This document shows positions 1 to 6,029 of a stretch of 7,955 bases of DNA, in pieces. The position numbers and the translations under genes are program-made. This stretch comes from an uncultured Mesorhizobium sp. (GTDB lineage: Bacteria > Pseudomonadota > Alphaproteobacteria > Rhizobiales > Rhizobiaceae): positions 1-7,955 of the forward strand of contig CALFXR010000041.1 in the NCBI GenBank assembly GCA_937958475.1. Reading direction: 5' to 3'. The notes beneath the pieces are model-generated. The model saw nothing but the letters and a program-made list of their open reading frames with translations. It ran no database searches and had not been told where the DNA came from. Position 1 is the stretch's first letter, and each line of letters begins with the position of its first letter.

Positions 1-524
1 ACGCGGCCTTCGGCGGCGCCCGCCGCGACGAGGAGAAGTCGCGCGCCAAGGAGCGGATATTCTCGTTCAGAAACGCGCAGCACAGCTGGGACCCGAAGGA
101 CCAGCGGCCGGAGATGTGGAAGATCTACAACACGCGCGTCGCGCCGGGCGAATCGATCCGGGTCTTTCCCCTGTCCAATTGGACGGAGCTCGACATCTGG
201 CAGTATATTCTCAGCGAAGACATCCCGATCGTCCCGCTCTACCTGGCGAAGAAGCGTCCCGTGGTCGAGCGTGACGGAATGCTGATCATGGTCGACGACG
301 ACCGCATGAAGCTGCGTCCCGGCGAGAAGATCGAGGAGCGCATGGTGAGGTTCCGCACGCTCGGCTGCTATCCGCTCACCGGCGCCATCGAATCCGACGC
401 CGTGAGCGTCGAGGAAATCGTCGAAGAGATGCTGGTGGCGCGGACCTCGGAGCGCCAGGGCCGGTTGATCGACCGCGACGAGTCCGGTTCGATGGAGAAG
501 AAGAAGCGGGAAGGTTATTTCTGA
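1..524 (+). CDS. cysD: Sulfate adenylyltransferase subunit 2 CysD (5'-truncated)
   Basis: This is the catalytic small subunit of the heterodimeric ATP sulfurylase, which makes adenosine 5'-phosphosulfate (APS) from sulfate and ATP in the cytoplasm with the CysN GTPase. The frame is open from base 3, giving about 173 residues of a family usually near 300. The N-terminal PP-loop nucleotide site is therefore outside the window. Visible family blocks are FGGARRDEEKSRAKER at the left edge, SIRVFPLSNWTELDIWQYI, VRFRTLGCYPLTGA, TSERQGRLIDRD and the C-terminal KKKREGYF; these match E. coli CysD closely from memory. The first internal ATG (114) is not a start, because conserved sequence continues upstream of it. 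The TGA at 522-524 shares its last base with the ATG of cysNC, so the two subunits are probably translationally coupled. In rhizobia the same family includes NodP, and the fragment alone cannot separate CysD from NodP. Confidence 0.96.
   Translation, partial: AAFGGARRDEEKSRAKERIFSFRNAQHSWDPKDQRPEMWKIYNTRVAPGESIRVFPLSNWTELDIWQYILSEDIPIVPLYLAKKRPVVERDGMLIMVDDDRMKLRPGEKIEERMVRFRTLGCYPLTGAIESDAVSVEEIVEEMLVARTSERQGRLIDRDESGSMEKKKREGYF
508..514 (+). promoter_or_regulatory. Ribosome binding site for cysNC
   Basis: GGGAAGG lies inside the last codons of cysD and ends 9 bases before the ATG at 524. It supports that ATG as the cysNC start and fits coupled translation of the two ATP sulfurylase subunits. 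Confidence 0.55.
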
Positions 525-2431
525 TGCACCAGGCCCTGGTCAAGTCTCCTACCGCCGCTGCCGATCTCCACGGCTTCCTCGCCGGGCAGAACGAGAAGTC
601 GCTGCTCCGTTTCCTCACCTGCGGCTCTGTCGACGACGGCAAGTCGACGCTGATCGGCCGCCTGCTCTACGATACCAAGCTGATTTTCGAGGACCAGCTC
701 GCCGCGCTTGAACGCGACTCGAAGAAGCACGGCACCGTCGGCGACGACATCGATTTCGCCCTCCTCGTCGACGGGCTGGAGGCCGAGCGCGAGCAGGGCA
801 TCACCATCGACGTCGCCTACCGTTTCTTCACCACGGCCAAGCGCAAGTTCATCGTCGCCGACACGCCCGGCCACGTGCAGTACACGCGCAACATGGCCAC
901 CGGAGCCTCCACCGCCGACCTCGCCGTCGTCCTCGTCGAGGCGCGCAGCGGCGTGCTGCCGCAGACGCGGCGGCACAGCTTCATCGCCTCGCTGCTCGGC
1001 ATCCGCCACGTCGTGCTTGCCGTGAACAAGATCGACCTCGTCGGCTACGACCGCGATGTGTTCGACAGGATCGCCGCCGAATACGCTGCGTTCGCCCGCG
1101 ACCTCGGCTTCGCCTCGCTCGTCGCGATCCCCCTCTCGGCGCGCCATGGCGACAACGTCATCGAGCGTTCGGCGAACACGCCCTGGTACGAGGGACCGAC
1201 GCTGCTCTCCCACCTCGAGGACGTCGTCGTCGACGACGTCGCGGCGAGCCGGCCGCTCCGCTTCCCCGTGCAGTACGTCAACCGGCCCAACCTCGACTTC
1301 CGCGGCTTCGCCGGAACGGTCGCGTCCGGCCGCGTGGCGCAGGGCGATCAGGTCGTCGTGGCGAAGTCGGGCAAGGCGTCGCGGGTGAAGCGTATCGTCA
1401 CCGCCGACGGCGACCTTGCCGCGGCCCTCGCCGGGCAGGCCGTCACAATCGTTCTGGAGGACGAGGTGGAGGTGTCGCGCGGCAACTTGCTGGTGGCGCC
1501 CGACGCGCGGCCGCACGTCGCAGACCAGTTCACCGCCACGATCGTCTGGTTCGACGAGCACCCGCTGCTGCCCGGCCGCACCTACATCCTGCGCACCGAG
1601 ACCGACCAGACGAACGCTTCCGTGACGGAACTGAAACACCGCATCGACGTCAACAGCTTCGCCCACGAGGCGGCGAAGTCGCTCGATCTCAACGAGATCG
1701 GCTCGTGCAACCTGTCGACGCAGCAGCCGATCGCCTTCGACAACTACGCCGACGACCGCGCCACGGGCGCCTTCATCCTGATCGACCGCATGACCAACCG
1801 CACGGTCGCGGCCGGCATGATCCTGCACCCGCTGCGCCGCGCCTCCAACGTCCACTGGCAGGCGCTCGACGTCGACAAGCAGGCGCGCGCCGCGCTGAAG
1901 CACCAGAAGCCCGCCGTGCTCTGGTTCACCGGCCTGTCGGGCTCAGGCAAGTCGACCATCGCCAACGCGCTGGAAGCCCAGCTGCACCGCACCGGCCGCC
2001 ACACCTACATGCTCGACGGTGACAATGTCCGCCACGGGCTGAACCGCGACCTCGGCTTCACCGAGGAGGACCGCGTGGAAAACATCCGCCGCGTCGCCGA
2101 GGTGGCCAGGCTGATGGCCGACGCCGGCCTCGTCGTGCTCGTGTCCTTCATCTCCCCGTTCCGCGCCGAGCGGCGCATGGCGCGCGAACTGATGGCCGAG
2201 GGCGAGTTCGTCGAGATTTTCGTCGACACGCCGTTCGAGGAATGCGCCCGCCGCGACCCCAAGGGGCTCTACGCCAAGGCGCTGCGCGGCGAGATCAAGA
2301 ACTTCACCGGCGTCGATTCGCCCTACGAGGCGCCCGAGGCCGCGGAAGTGCACCTCGTCACGGCCGGTCGCGCGGCCGACGACATGGCCGCCGAGATCGC
2401 CGCCTGGCTGGACGCGCACGGGCTTGGGTAG
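524..2431 (+). CDS. cysNC: Bifunctional CysN GTPase / CysC APS kinase fusion (CysNC, NodQ-like)
   Basis: A 635-residue fusion. The N-terminal part is the regulatory GTPase subunit of ATP sulfurylase. The C-terminal part is APS kinase, which phosphorylates APS to PAPS. The GTPase shows G1 GSVDDGKST (34-42), G3 DTPGH (113-117) and G4 NKID (168-171), followed by EF-Tu-like beta-barrel domains to about residue 440. The kinase starts near 460, with Walker A GLSGSGKST (470-478), DGDNVRHGLNRDLGF (498-512), SFISPFR (541-547) with the serine expected in the active site, and NFTGVDSPYEAP (593-604). No key residue is seen to be missing, so both halves look active. The length is typical for CysNC/NodQ. 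The start overlaps the cysD stop by one base, and cysQ follows after 3 bases. It cannot be told from sequence alone whether the PAPS made serves cysteine synthesis or sulfation; the NodQ family does the latter. Confidence 0.96.
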   Translation: MHQALVKSPTAAADLHGFLAGQNEKSLLRFLTCGSVDDGKSTLIGRLLYDTKLIFEDQLAALERDSKKHGTVGDDIDFALLVDGLEAEREQGITIDVAYRFFTTAKRKFIVADTPGHVQYTRNMATGASTADLAVVLVEARSGVLPQTRRHSFIASLLGIRHVVLAVNKIDLVGYDRDVFDRIAAEYAAFARDLGFASLVAIPLSARHGDNVIERSANTPWYEGPTLLSHLEDVVVDDVAASRPLRFPVQYVNRPNLDFRGFAGTVASGRVAQGDQVVVAKSGKASRVKRIVTADGDLAAALAGQAVTIVLEDEVEVSRGNLLVAPDARPHVADQFTATIVWFDEHPLLPGRTYILRTETDQTNASVTELKHRIDVNSFAHEAAKSLDLNEIGSCNLSTQQPIAFDNYADDRATGAFILIDRMTNRTVAAGMILHPLRRASNVHWQALDVDKQARAALKHQKPAVLWFTGLSGSGKSTIANALEAQLHRTGRHTYMLDGDNVRHGLNRDLGFTEEDRVENIRRVAEVARLMADAGLVVLVSFISPFRAERRMARELMAEGEFVEIFVDTPFEECARRDPKGLYAKALRGEIKNFTGVDSPYEAPEAAEVHLVTAGRAADDMAAEIAAWLDAHGLG

Positions 2432-2434
2432 CAG

Positions 2435-3265
2435 ATGATGACCGACGCTCTTCCCCGGGACGAGGCGATCCTCGACCTGTTCGAACGGCTCGCGCTCGAA
2501 GCCGGTCGCGCCGTCATGGCCGTCTACGCGACCGATTTCGCCGCCGCCGCCAAGGCCGACGCCTCGCCGGTGACGGCGGCCGACCACGCCGCCGAAGCGA
2601 TCATCCTCGCCGGTCTGCGCGAGGCACTGCCCGGCGTGCCCTGCGTCGCCGAGGAGGAAGTCGCCGCCGGTCGGGTCCCCGAGATCGGCGACGGGCCGTT
2701 CATTCTCGTCGATCCGCTCGACGGGACGCGCGAGTTCGTCAGCCGGAATGGCGATTTCACGGTCAACATCGCGCTGGTGCGCGGACGGGTGCCCGTGGTC
2801 AGCGTCGTCTACGCGCCGGCGCGCGATACGCTCTATTCCGGCCGGCCGGGCGCCGCCTTCGCGATTCCCACCGCCGACGGCCGCATCGCCGGCGCGCGGC
2901 GCACGATCCGCGTTCGCGCGCCCAGATCGCCGCTGGCGATCGTCGCCAGCCGGTCGCACCTGACGCCGGAGACCGCCGCCTTCATCGACCGCTTCCCCGG
3001 CGCCGAGACGGTATCCGTCGGCTCGTCGCTGAAATTCTGCCTGCTCGCCTCGGGCGAGGCCGATCTCTATCCGCGCTTCGGCCGCACCATGGAGTGGGAT
3101 ACCGCGGCGGGCGATGCCGTGCTGCGCGCCGCCGGCGGCCGGGTGACGCTTCCGGACGGCAGTCCCTTCCTCTACGGCAAGCGCAACCAGGCGGACGACG
3201 TCGACTTCGCCAACCCGTCCTTCGTCGCCGATGTCGGCGAAGCCGTCGAGGCGTTCCGCCGCTAG
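2435..3265 (+). CDS. cysQ: 3'(2'),5'-bisphosphate nucleotidase CysQ
   Basis: A 276-residue Mg-dependent phosphatase of the inositol monophosphatase/FIG superfamily. It hydrolyses 3'-phosphoadenosine 5'-phosphate (PAP), the by-product of PAPS-using enzymes, to AMP. Metal-site motifs are present: the acidic EEE at 73-75, DPLDGTREF at 93-101 and WDTAAGDAVL at 221-230. VSVGSSLKFC (193-202) is also typical of CysQ. The length is normal for the family. Translation begins 3 bases after the cysNC stop, at ATG 2435 or the adjacent ATG 2438, with no strong Shine-Dalgarno; coupling to cysNC is likely. Placement behind cysDNC supports PAP rather than inositol phosphate as substrate, although superfamily members can overlap in activity. 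The TAG at 3263-3265 is 4 bases from the stop of the convergent transferase gene, which leaves no room for a separate terminator. Confidence 0.92.
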   Translation: MMTDALPRDEAILDLFERLALEAGRAVMAVYATDFAAAAKADASPVTAADHAAEAIILAGLREALPGVPCVAEEEVAAGRVPEIGDGPFILVDPLDGTREFVSRNGDFTVNIALVRGRVPVVSVVYAPARDTLYSGRPGAAFAIPTADGRIAGARRTIRVRAPRSPLAIVASRSHLTPETAAFIDRFPGAETVSVGSSLKFCLLASGEADLYPRFGRTMEWDTAAGDAVLRAAGGRVTLPDGSPFLYGKRNQADDVDFANPSFVADVGEAVEAFRR

Positions 3266-3269
3266 CCGC

Positions 3270-4274
3270 TCATCTTTTCGCCGCGCGCGCCTGGCGGCGC
3301 ATACGGTGGACGCTCGCCGCAGCGAGGCCGCCGCCGGCGGCGAAGGCGGCGAGATCGTACGGCGCTCCCCAGCGCAGGCCGACGATGGCGAGCGCGCTCG
3401 CCACGACGCCGATCGCGGCCACCTCGGCGATGATCGAGAGAACCGGCCGCCCGGCGCGCCGCACCACCTGGTAGGCATGCGCCGAGTGCGCCGCGAGGAT
3501 GTTTTCGCCGCGCAGCCTGCGCAGCACGATGGTCGAGAGGCTGTCGGCGAGGAAGAAGGCGAAGGGCAGGGGAGCCGCCCATGCCGATCGCGGCGCGAGA
3601 AGCAGAACCACCGCGCCGGAAAGCAGGCCCAGCGCCAGGCTGCCACTGTCGCCGAGGAAGACCCGCGCCGGCGGAATGTTGAAGACGGAGAAGCCGAGCA
3701 GCGCGCCGGCGATCGCAGACGACAGGATCGCCGGCGCCGGATCGACCAGCCCGGCGGCGCCGGCGAGCGCGATCGCCGCGTGCGGCACGGCGATACCAGC
3801 GACCATCATCAGGTCGAGCCCGTCCATGAAGTTGGTCATGTTGACCCACCAGACGAGGGCCACCGCGATCAGCGCGCGTTCGGCAACGAGCGGCACCGTG
3901 GCGGGAAGCACGCGCAGGTCCGCATCGAGGAACCAGAGCAGCAGGACCGCAGCGGCGAACTGGCCGGCGAGCTTGGCGCCGGCGCCGAGGTCGCGCCGGT
4001 CGTCGACGAGGCCGACAACTGCAAGCAGGGCTGCACCGGCCCCGGCGCCGATGGCGAAGTCCTTCTCCACCGCGCCGGCGAGGGCGGCGAGCGCGATCGC
4101 CGCGATGGCGACGGGGGCCGCGGCAAGCCCGCCGATCTGCCGCGCCGGTCCGGCGTGGTTCGAACGCGGAGTCACCTGGGCGGCGAGGAAAGCGGCCGGC
4201 AACAGGCCGTTCAGCGCGGCCAGCAGGGCAGCCGTCGCCGCGAATGTGCCGAGGAGAAGGACGAGGATCGTCAT
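3270..4274 (-). CDS. Polyprenyl-phosphate sugar-1-phosphate transferase, WbpL/WecA superfamily
   Basis: A 334-residue multi-pass inner-membrane enzyme of the MraY/WecA superfamily (glycosyltransferase family 4). It is expected to start O-antigen or similar glycan synthesis by moving a HexNAc-1-phosphate from a UDP-sugar to undecaprenyl phosphate. Hydrophobic segments run through the protein. Family motifs are VDDRRD (90-95), NMTNFMDGLD (145-154), FLGDSGSLALG (206-216) and HSAHAYQ (263-269), the last resembling the WbpL HAYQ loop. The basic tail (VHRMRRQARAAKR) would be cytoplasmic. ATG 4274 is chosen because the frame extends upstream to 4562 only as a charged, non-membrane sequence and the first hydrophobic helix starts at MTILVLLLG. 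No good Shine-Dalgarno is seen. A six-codon leader frame overlaps the start. The partner gene for a WbpV-type enzyme lies upstream at 4990-5931, which favours a QuiNAc/FucNAc-type donor, but the sugar cannot be fixed from sequence. Confidence 0.88.
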   Translation of the reverse strand: MTILVLLLGTFAATAALLAALNGLLPAAFLAAQVTPRSNHAGPARQIGGLAAAPVAIAAIALAALAGAVEKDFAIGAGAGAALLAVVGLVDDRRDLGAGAKLAGQFAAAVLLLWFLDADLRVLPATVPLVAERALIAVALVWWVNMTNFMDGLDLMMVAGIAVPHAAIALAGAAGLVDPAPAILSSAIAGALLGFSVFNIPPARVFLGDSGSLALGLLSGAVVLLLAPRSAWAAPLPFAFFLADSLSTIVLRRLRGENILAAHSAHAYQVVRRAGRPVLSIIAEVAAIGVVASALAIVGLRWGAPYDLAAFAAGGGLAAASVHRMRRQARAAKR

Positions 4275-4291
4275 CGGCTGACGGCTATCAT
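4271..4291 (-). other. Six-codon upstream reading frame overlapping the transferase start
   Basis: On the - strand an ATG at 4291 opens a frame of six codons (MIAVSR) whose TGA overlaps the ATG of the transferase gene in an ATGA arrangement. An AGGA lies only 3 bases before its ATG. It could bring ribosomes to the otherwise weak transferase start, or be chance. Confidence 0.25.
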
Positions 4292-4398
4292 GCGTCCTGC
4301 CGCGCCGGCAATCGGCAGGTGGTTTCCGTGCGTCACACCGGCGCCGCTCACGATTCCGAAAATAGGCCGGCGCGGGGGGATCGTGACGGCGACAGTGG

Positions 4399-4414
4399 GT
4401 AGAAACGTTTCGAC
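4399..4414. repeat. Palindrome, candidate operator
   Basis: GTAGAAACGTTTCGAC pairs at 7 of 8 positions per arm; only 4401/4412 mismatch. Its AT-richer core stands out in this GC-rich sequence. It ends 47 bases before the ATG at 4462, a position compatible with a repressor or activator site. No known regulator consensus is claimed. Confidence 0.4.
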
Positions 4415-4424
4415 GTCGGTGGGT

Positions 4425-4439
4425 GATCGCCTGGCGATC
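4425..4439. repeat. Short inverted repeat before the secreted-protein gene
   Basis: GATCGC and GCGATC flank a three-base CTG spacer. In RNA this would form a 6-bp hairpin in the leader of the gene starting at 4462, ending 13 bases before the GAGG ribosome site. It is too far from any upstream stop and lacks a T-run, so it is not a terminator. Confidence 0.35.
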
Positions 4440-4452
4440 GGTGTCGGAGAAT

Positions 4453-4456
4453 GAGG
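4453..4456 (+). promoter_or_regulatory. Ribosome binding site for the secreted-protein gene
   Basis: GAGG ends 5 bases before ATG 4462. It places the start there rather than at the in-frame ATG 4423, which would put charged residues ahead of the signal peptide and run through the inverted repeat. Confidence 0.5.
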
Positions 4457-4461
4457 TTCGG

Positions 4462-4965
4462 ATGAAGATGGTGGCAGTGATAAGGATCATGGCCGCAGCG
4501 ATAGCGCTGGCGATGGTATCTCCCGTTTCCGGCTTCACCGCCGAAGGCGCCTGGGACGCCAACTACGCATGCCAAGTCACCTCCCCGGGGCGAGGCGATA
4601 CACCGCGCGTGACGCTCGCGATCAGCCGCAGGGGCGAGGTCGGCGGCGAACTGAGTTCCGCCGTCCGCTTCCGCCTCTTCAACATCCCCCAGCTCTCGGA
4701 AGAAGAAAATGCCGCCTTTACCGATACGGTCGTCGAGATCCCCTGCTTCGCCAACTGGACCGGCATCAAGTCCGACGGTCGGCAGGTGAAGTCGGGCTAC
4801 GCGCTCTGTGTCCCGCTGCCCGACATCGCCCAGGTCGTCGGTCCCATGGAGGGCGGCCGCGTGCTCAAGGTCACGGTTCAGTGCAAGGACGGTCCGCAGA
4901 CCTTCGAGATCGACCTGACCGGTTCGTCGAAGGCGATCGCCTCCTTCCGCGTCTGCTCCACCTGA
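4462..4965 (+). CDS. Secreted five-cysteine protein of unknown function
   Basis: A 167-residue protein I do not recognise. It opens with a classical Sec signal peptide: MKMVAVIRIM followed by a hydrophobic run AAAIALAMV, with likely cleavage after GFTA near residue 27. The mature part, about 140 residues, has five cysteines at 37, 95, 116, 141 and 165. This allows two disulfides and one free thiol, as expected of a periplasmic or exported protein. No lipobox, transmembrane segment beyond the signal, or catalytic motif is evident. Alternating hydrophobic/polar stretches such as RVTLAISRRGEVGGEL and RVLKVTVQCKDG suggest mainly beta structure. Codon use resembles the neighbours, so there is no sign of recent transfer. 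The gene runs against both flanking polysaccharide genes, is divergent from the transferase and ends 24 bases from the convergent epimerase stop. The signal peptide and GAGG site make it a convincing gene, but its function is unknown. Confidence 0.82.
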   Translation: MKMVAVIRIMAAAIALAMVSPVSGFTAEGAWDANYACQVTSPGRGDTPRVTLAISRRGEVGGELSSAVRFRLFNIPQLSEEENAAFTDTVVEIPCFANWTGIKSDGRQVKSGYALCVPLPDIAQVVGPMEGGRVLKVTVQCKDGPQTFEIDLTGSSKAIASFRVCST

Positions 4966-4989
4966 GCGATCCTGCGGCGGGGCGTCTGT

Positions 4990-5931
4990 TCAGTCGAGTC
5001 GATCCCCCGCGGCATGCCGAGCGATCCGTACGGCCGTGTCGTCGGCCGGCCGCCATCCGAGCGCTTCCAGCCCGTCGGACCGCGCCACCAGCGGACCGGT
5101 GAGGCGTCGCCAGGCGTCTCCGCGCCCTGTGAGGCGCAGCGGGGCCGCAAGCAGGAAATCTGGTATGGCGAAGAGACGCGGCTTCCGTCCCTGGCCTCTG
5201 CGCAGGGCCGCGACGATCTCGGCGACCGACACCGCGTCGCGGTCGCTGACGACGAACGGGCCTGTCGCAGGCCTCTTCTCCTCGAGGAGGAAGAGGATCG
5301 CGTCGGCCAGTGCCTCGACGTCGAGCAGCGACCGTTTGGCGACGAGGCCGGCGATCGGCAGGGGGACTGGCAGATCTGCCAGCCGCGCCAGTGCGGCGAG
5401 GTTGCCCTTGACGTCCGGCCCATAGATCAGCACCGGGCGCAGGATCGTGTAGCGCCCTCCGGCGGCGAAGGCCTCGGCGACGAGCCGCTCGCCTTCCAGC
5501 TTGGACCGCCCGTAGTCGTCCTCCGGCTCGGGTTGCGTGGTGTCGCGCAGCACCGTGTCGGCGACCGGTCCTGCCATGGCCCGGATCGACGAGACGAAAA
5601 CGAAGCGGCCGCCGATCGTCTTCGCCGCGGCGCGGGCCAGTGTCCCGGTCAGTTTCCCATTCGCCGCCATGTAGGCTTCACGCGGAATGCTCGCGGTCGC
5701 GTGGGCGATGCCGGCGCAATGGACGACATGATCGACGCCTGCGAGAAGCGGCACCCAGGCACATTCGTCCGTCGCCCGTTCCGGCAGGGCGGCAACGTCG
5801 GGGTAGGTGGCGGCAAGCGTCTCGGGCCGCCGCGATACCGCACGCACGGCGTAGCCGGCGCGCCCCAGCCTTTCGCCGAGGGCCTTGCCGACGAAGCCGC
5901 CGGCGCCGGTCAGTAGCACGCGTTTCGCCAT
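4990..5931 (-). CDS. NAD-dependent sugar-nucleotide epimerase/reductase, WbpV-like
   Basis: A 313-residue extended short-chain dehydrogenase/reductase acting on a nucleotide sugar. The N-terminal Rossmann motif is GAGGFVG (9-15). The catalytic serine is in VFVSSIRAM (112-119), and the Tyr-Lys pair is YGRSK (140-144) preceded by PEDD. LRPVLIYGPDVKGN (164-177) is the usual substrate-loop region. Length and motif spacing match the UDP-glucose 4-epimerase-like proteins that include WbpV (Pseudomonas) and WreQ (Rhizobium etli), which reduce a 4-keto-6-deoxy-GlcNAc intermediate to UDP-QuiNAc. With a WbpL-type transferase nearby, this is my preferred reading, by inference. A plain 4-epimerase is the alternative. 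The 4,6-dehydratase (WbpM/WreV type) that would supply the substrate is not in the window. The start at ATG 5931 places the Rossmann motif at the normal distance; a weak GGGA lies upstream. Confidence 0.85.
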   Translation of the reverse strand: MAKRVLLTGAGGFVGKALGERLGRAGYAVRAVSRRPETLAATYPDVAALPERATDECAWVPLLAGVDHVVHCAGIAHATASIPREAYMAANGKLTGTLARAAAKTIGGRFVFVSSIRAMAGPVADTVLRDTTQPEPEDDYGRSKLEGERLVAEAFAAGGRYTILRPVLIYGPDVKGNLAALARLADLPVPLPIAGLVAKRSLLDVEALADAILFLLEEKRPATGPFVVSDRDAVSVAEIVAALRRGQGRKPRLFAIPDFLLAAPLRLTGRGDAWRRLTGPLVARSDGLEALGWRPADDTAVRIARHAAGDRLD

Positions 5932-5978
5932 CGCTGGTCCCGGCGGACGCGTGAAGGGTGATCGGGCGCCGCCGGCGT

Positions 5979-6007
5979 ACCCTATGATGCGAGGAGCCCG
6001 CGCTCAA
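5979..6007 (-). promoter_or_regulatory. Possible sigma70-like promoter for the WbpV-like gene
   Basis: On the - strand, TTGAGC (6002-6007) and TAGGGT (5979-5984) are 17 bases apart, about 48 bases before the ATG at 5931. Both boxes are imperfect. The 98-base gap after the fructokinase-like gene is long compared with the other same-strand joints here, which makes a separate promoter reasonable. Confidence 0.25.
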
Positions 6008-6029
6008 CGGATGGGACGGACGATGAACG

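Larger units (their letters stand above)
4275..4461. promoter_or_regulatory. Divergent intergenic region with palindromes
   Basis: This 187-base gap separates the - strand transferase gene from the + strand secreted-protein gene and should hold promoters for both. It contains an almost perfect 16-base palindrome at 4399-4414 with a perfect 10-base core GAAACGTTTC (4402-4411), an overlapping CGACGTCG at 4411-4418, and an inverted repeat GATCGC-CTG-GCGATC at 4425-4439. No convincing -35/-10 pair could be assigned by eye on either strand. Confidence 0.45.

Noticed and set aside
1225..1238. Perfect 14-base palindrome CGTCGTCGACGACG
   Set aside because: It arises from consecutive Val and Asp codons (GTC, GAC) in the CysN part and needs no regulatory explanation.
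515..1903. Long open frame of 462 codons on the - strand opposite cysNC
   Set aside because: It lies wholly antisense to a gene with clear GTPase motifs. Its translation is low-complexity and rich in Arg, Asp, Val and Gly, as expected of the complement of GC-rich codons, with no recognisable domain.
3280..3298. Possible hairpin GCCGC...GCGGC just past the cysQ stop
   Set aside because: The stem is 5 bp with a 9-base loop, lies in the transferase coding region and is not followed by a T-run on either strand, so it is not a credible terminator.
1943..3646. Open frame of 567 codons on the - strand opposite cysNC and cysQ
   Set aside because: It is antisense to two well-supported genes and overlaps the transferase in another frame. 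Its Arg-rich composition without motifs points to a GC-content artefact.
3231..4454. Open frame of 407 codons on the + strand opposite the transferase
   Set aside because: The translation is extremely charged (Arg, Glu, Asp, Gly), while the opposite strand encodes a membrane enzyme with conserved motifs. It is the usual mirror of hydrophobic codons.
4275..4562. N-terminal extension of the transferase to an ATG at 4562
   Set aside because: The extra 96 residues are mostly charged and unlike the family, cross the palindromic promoter region and overlap the signal-peptide region of the opposite gene. The first family-like helix begins at 4274.
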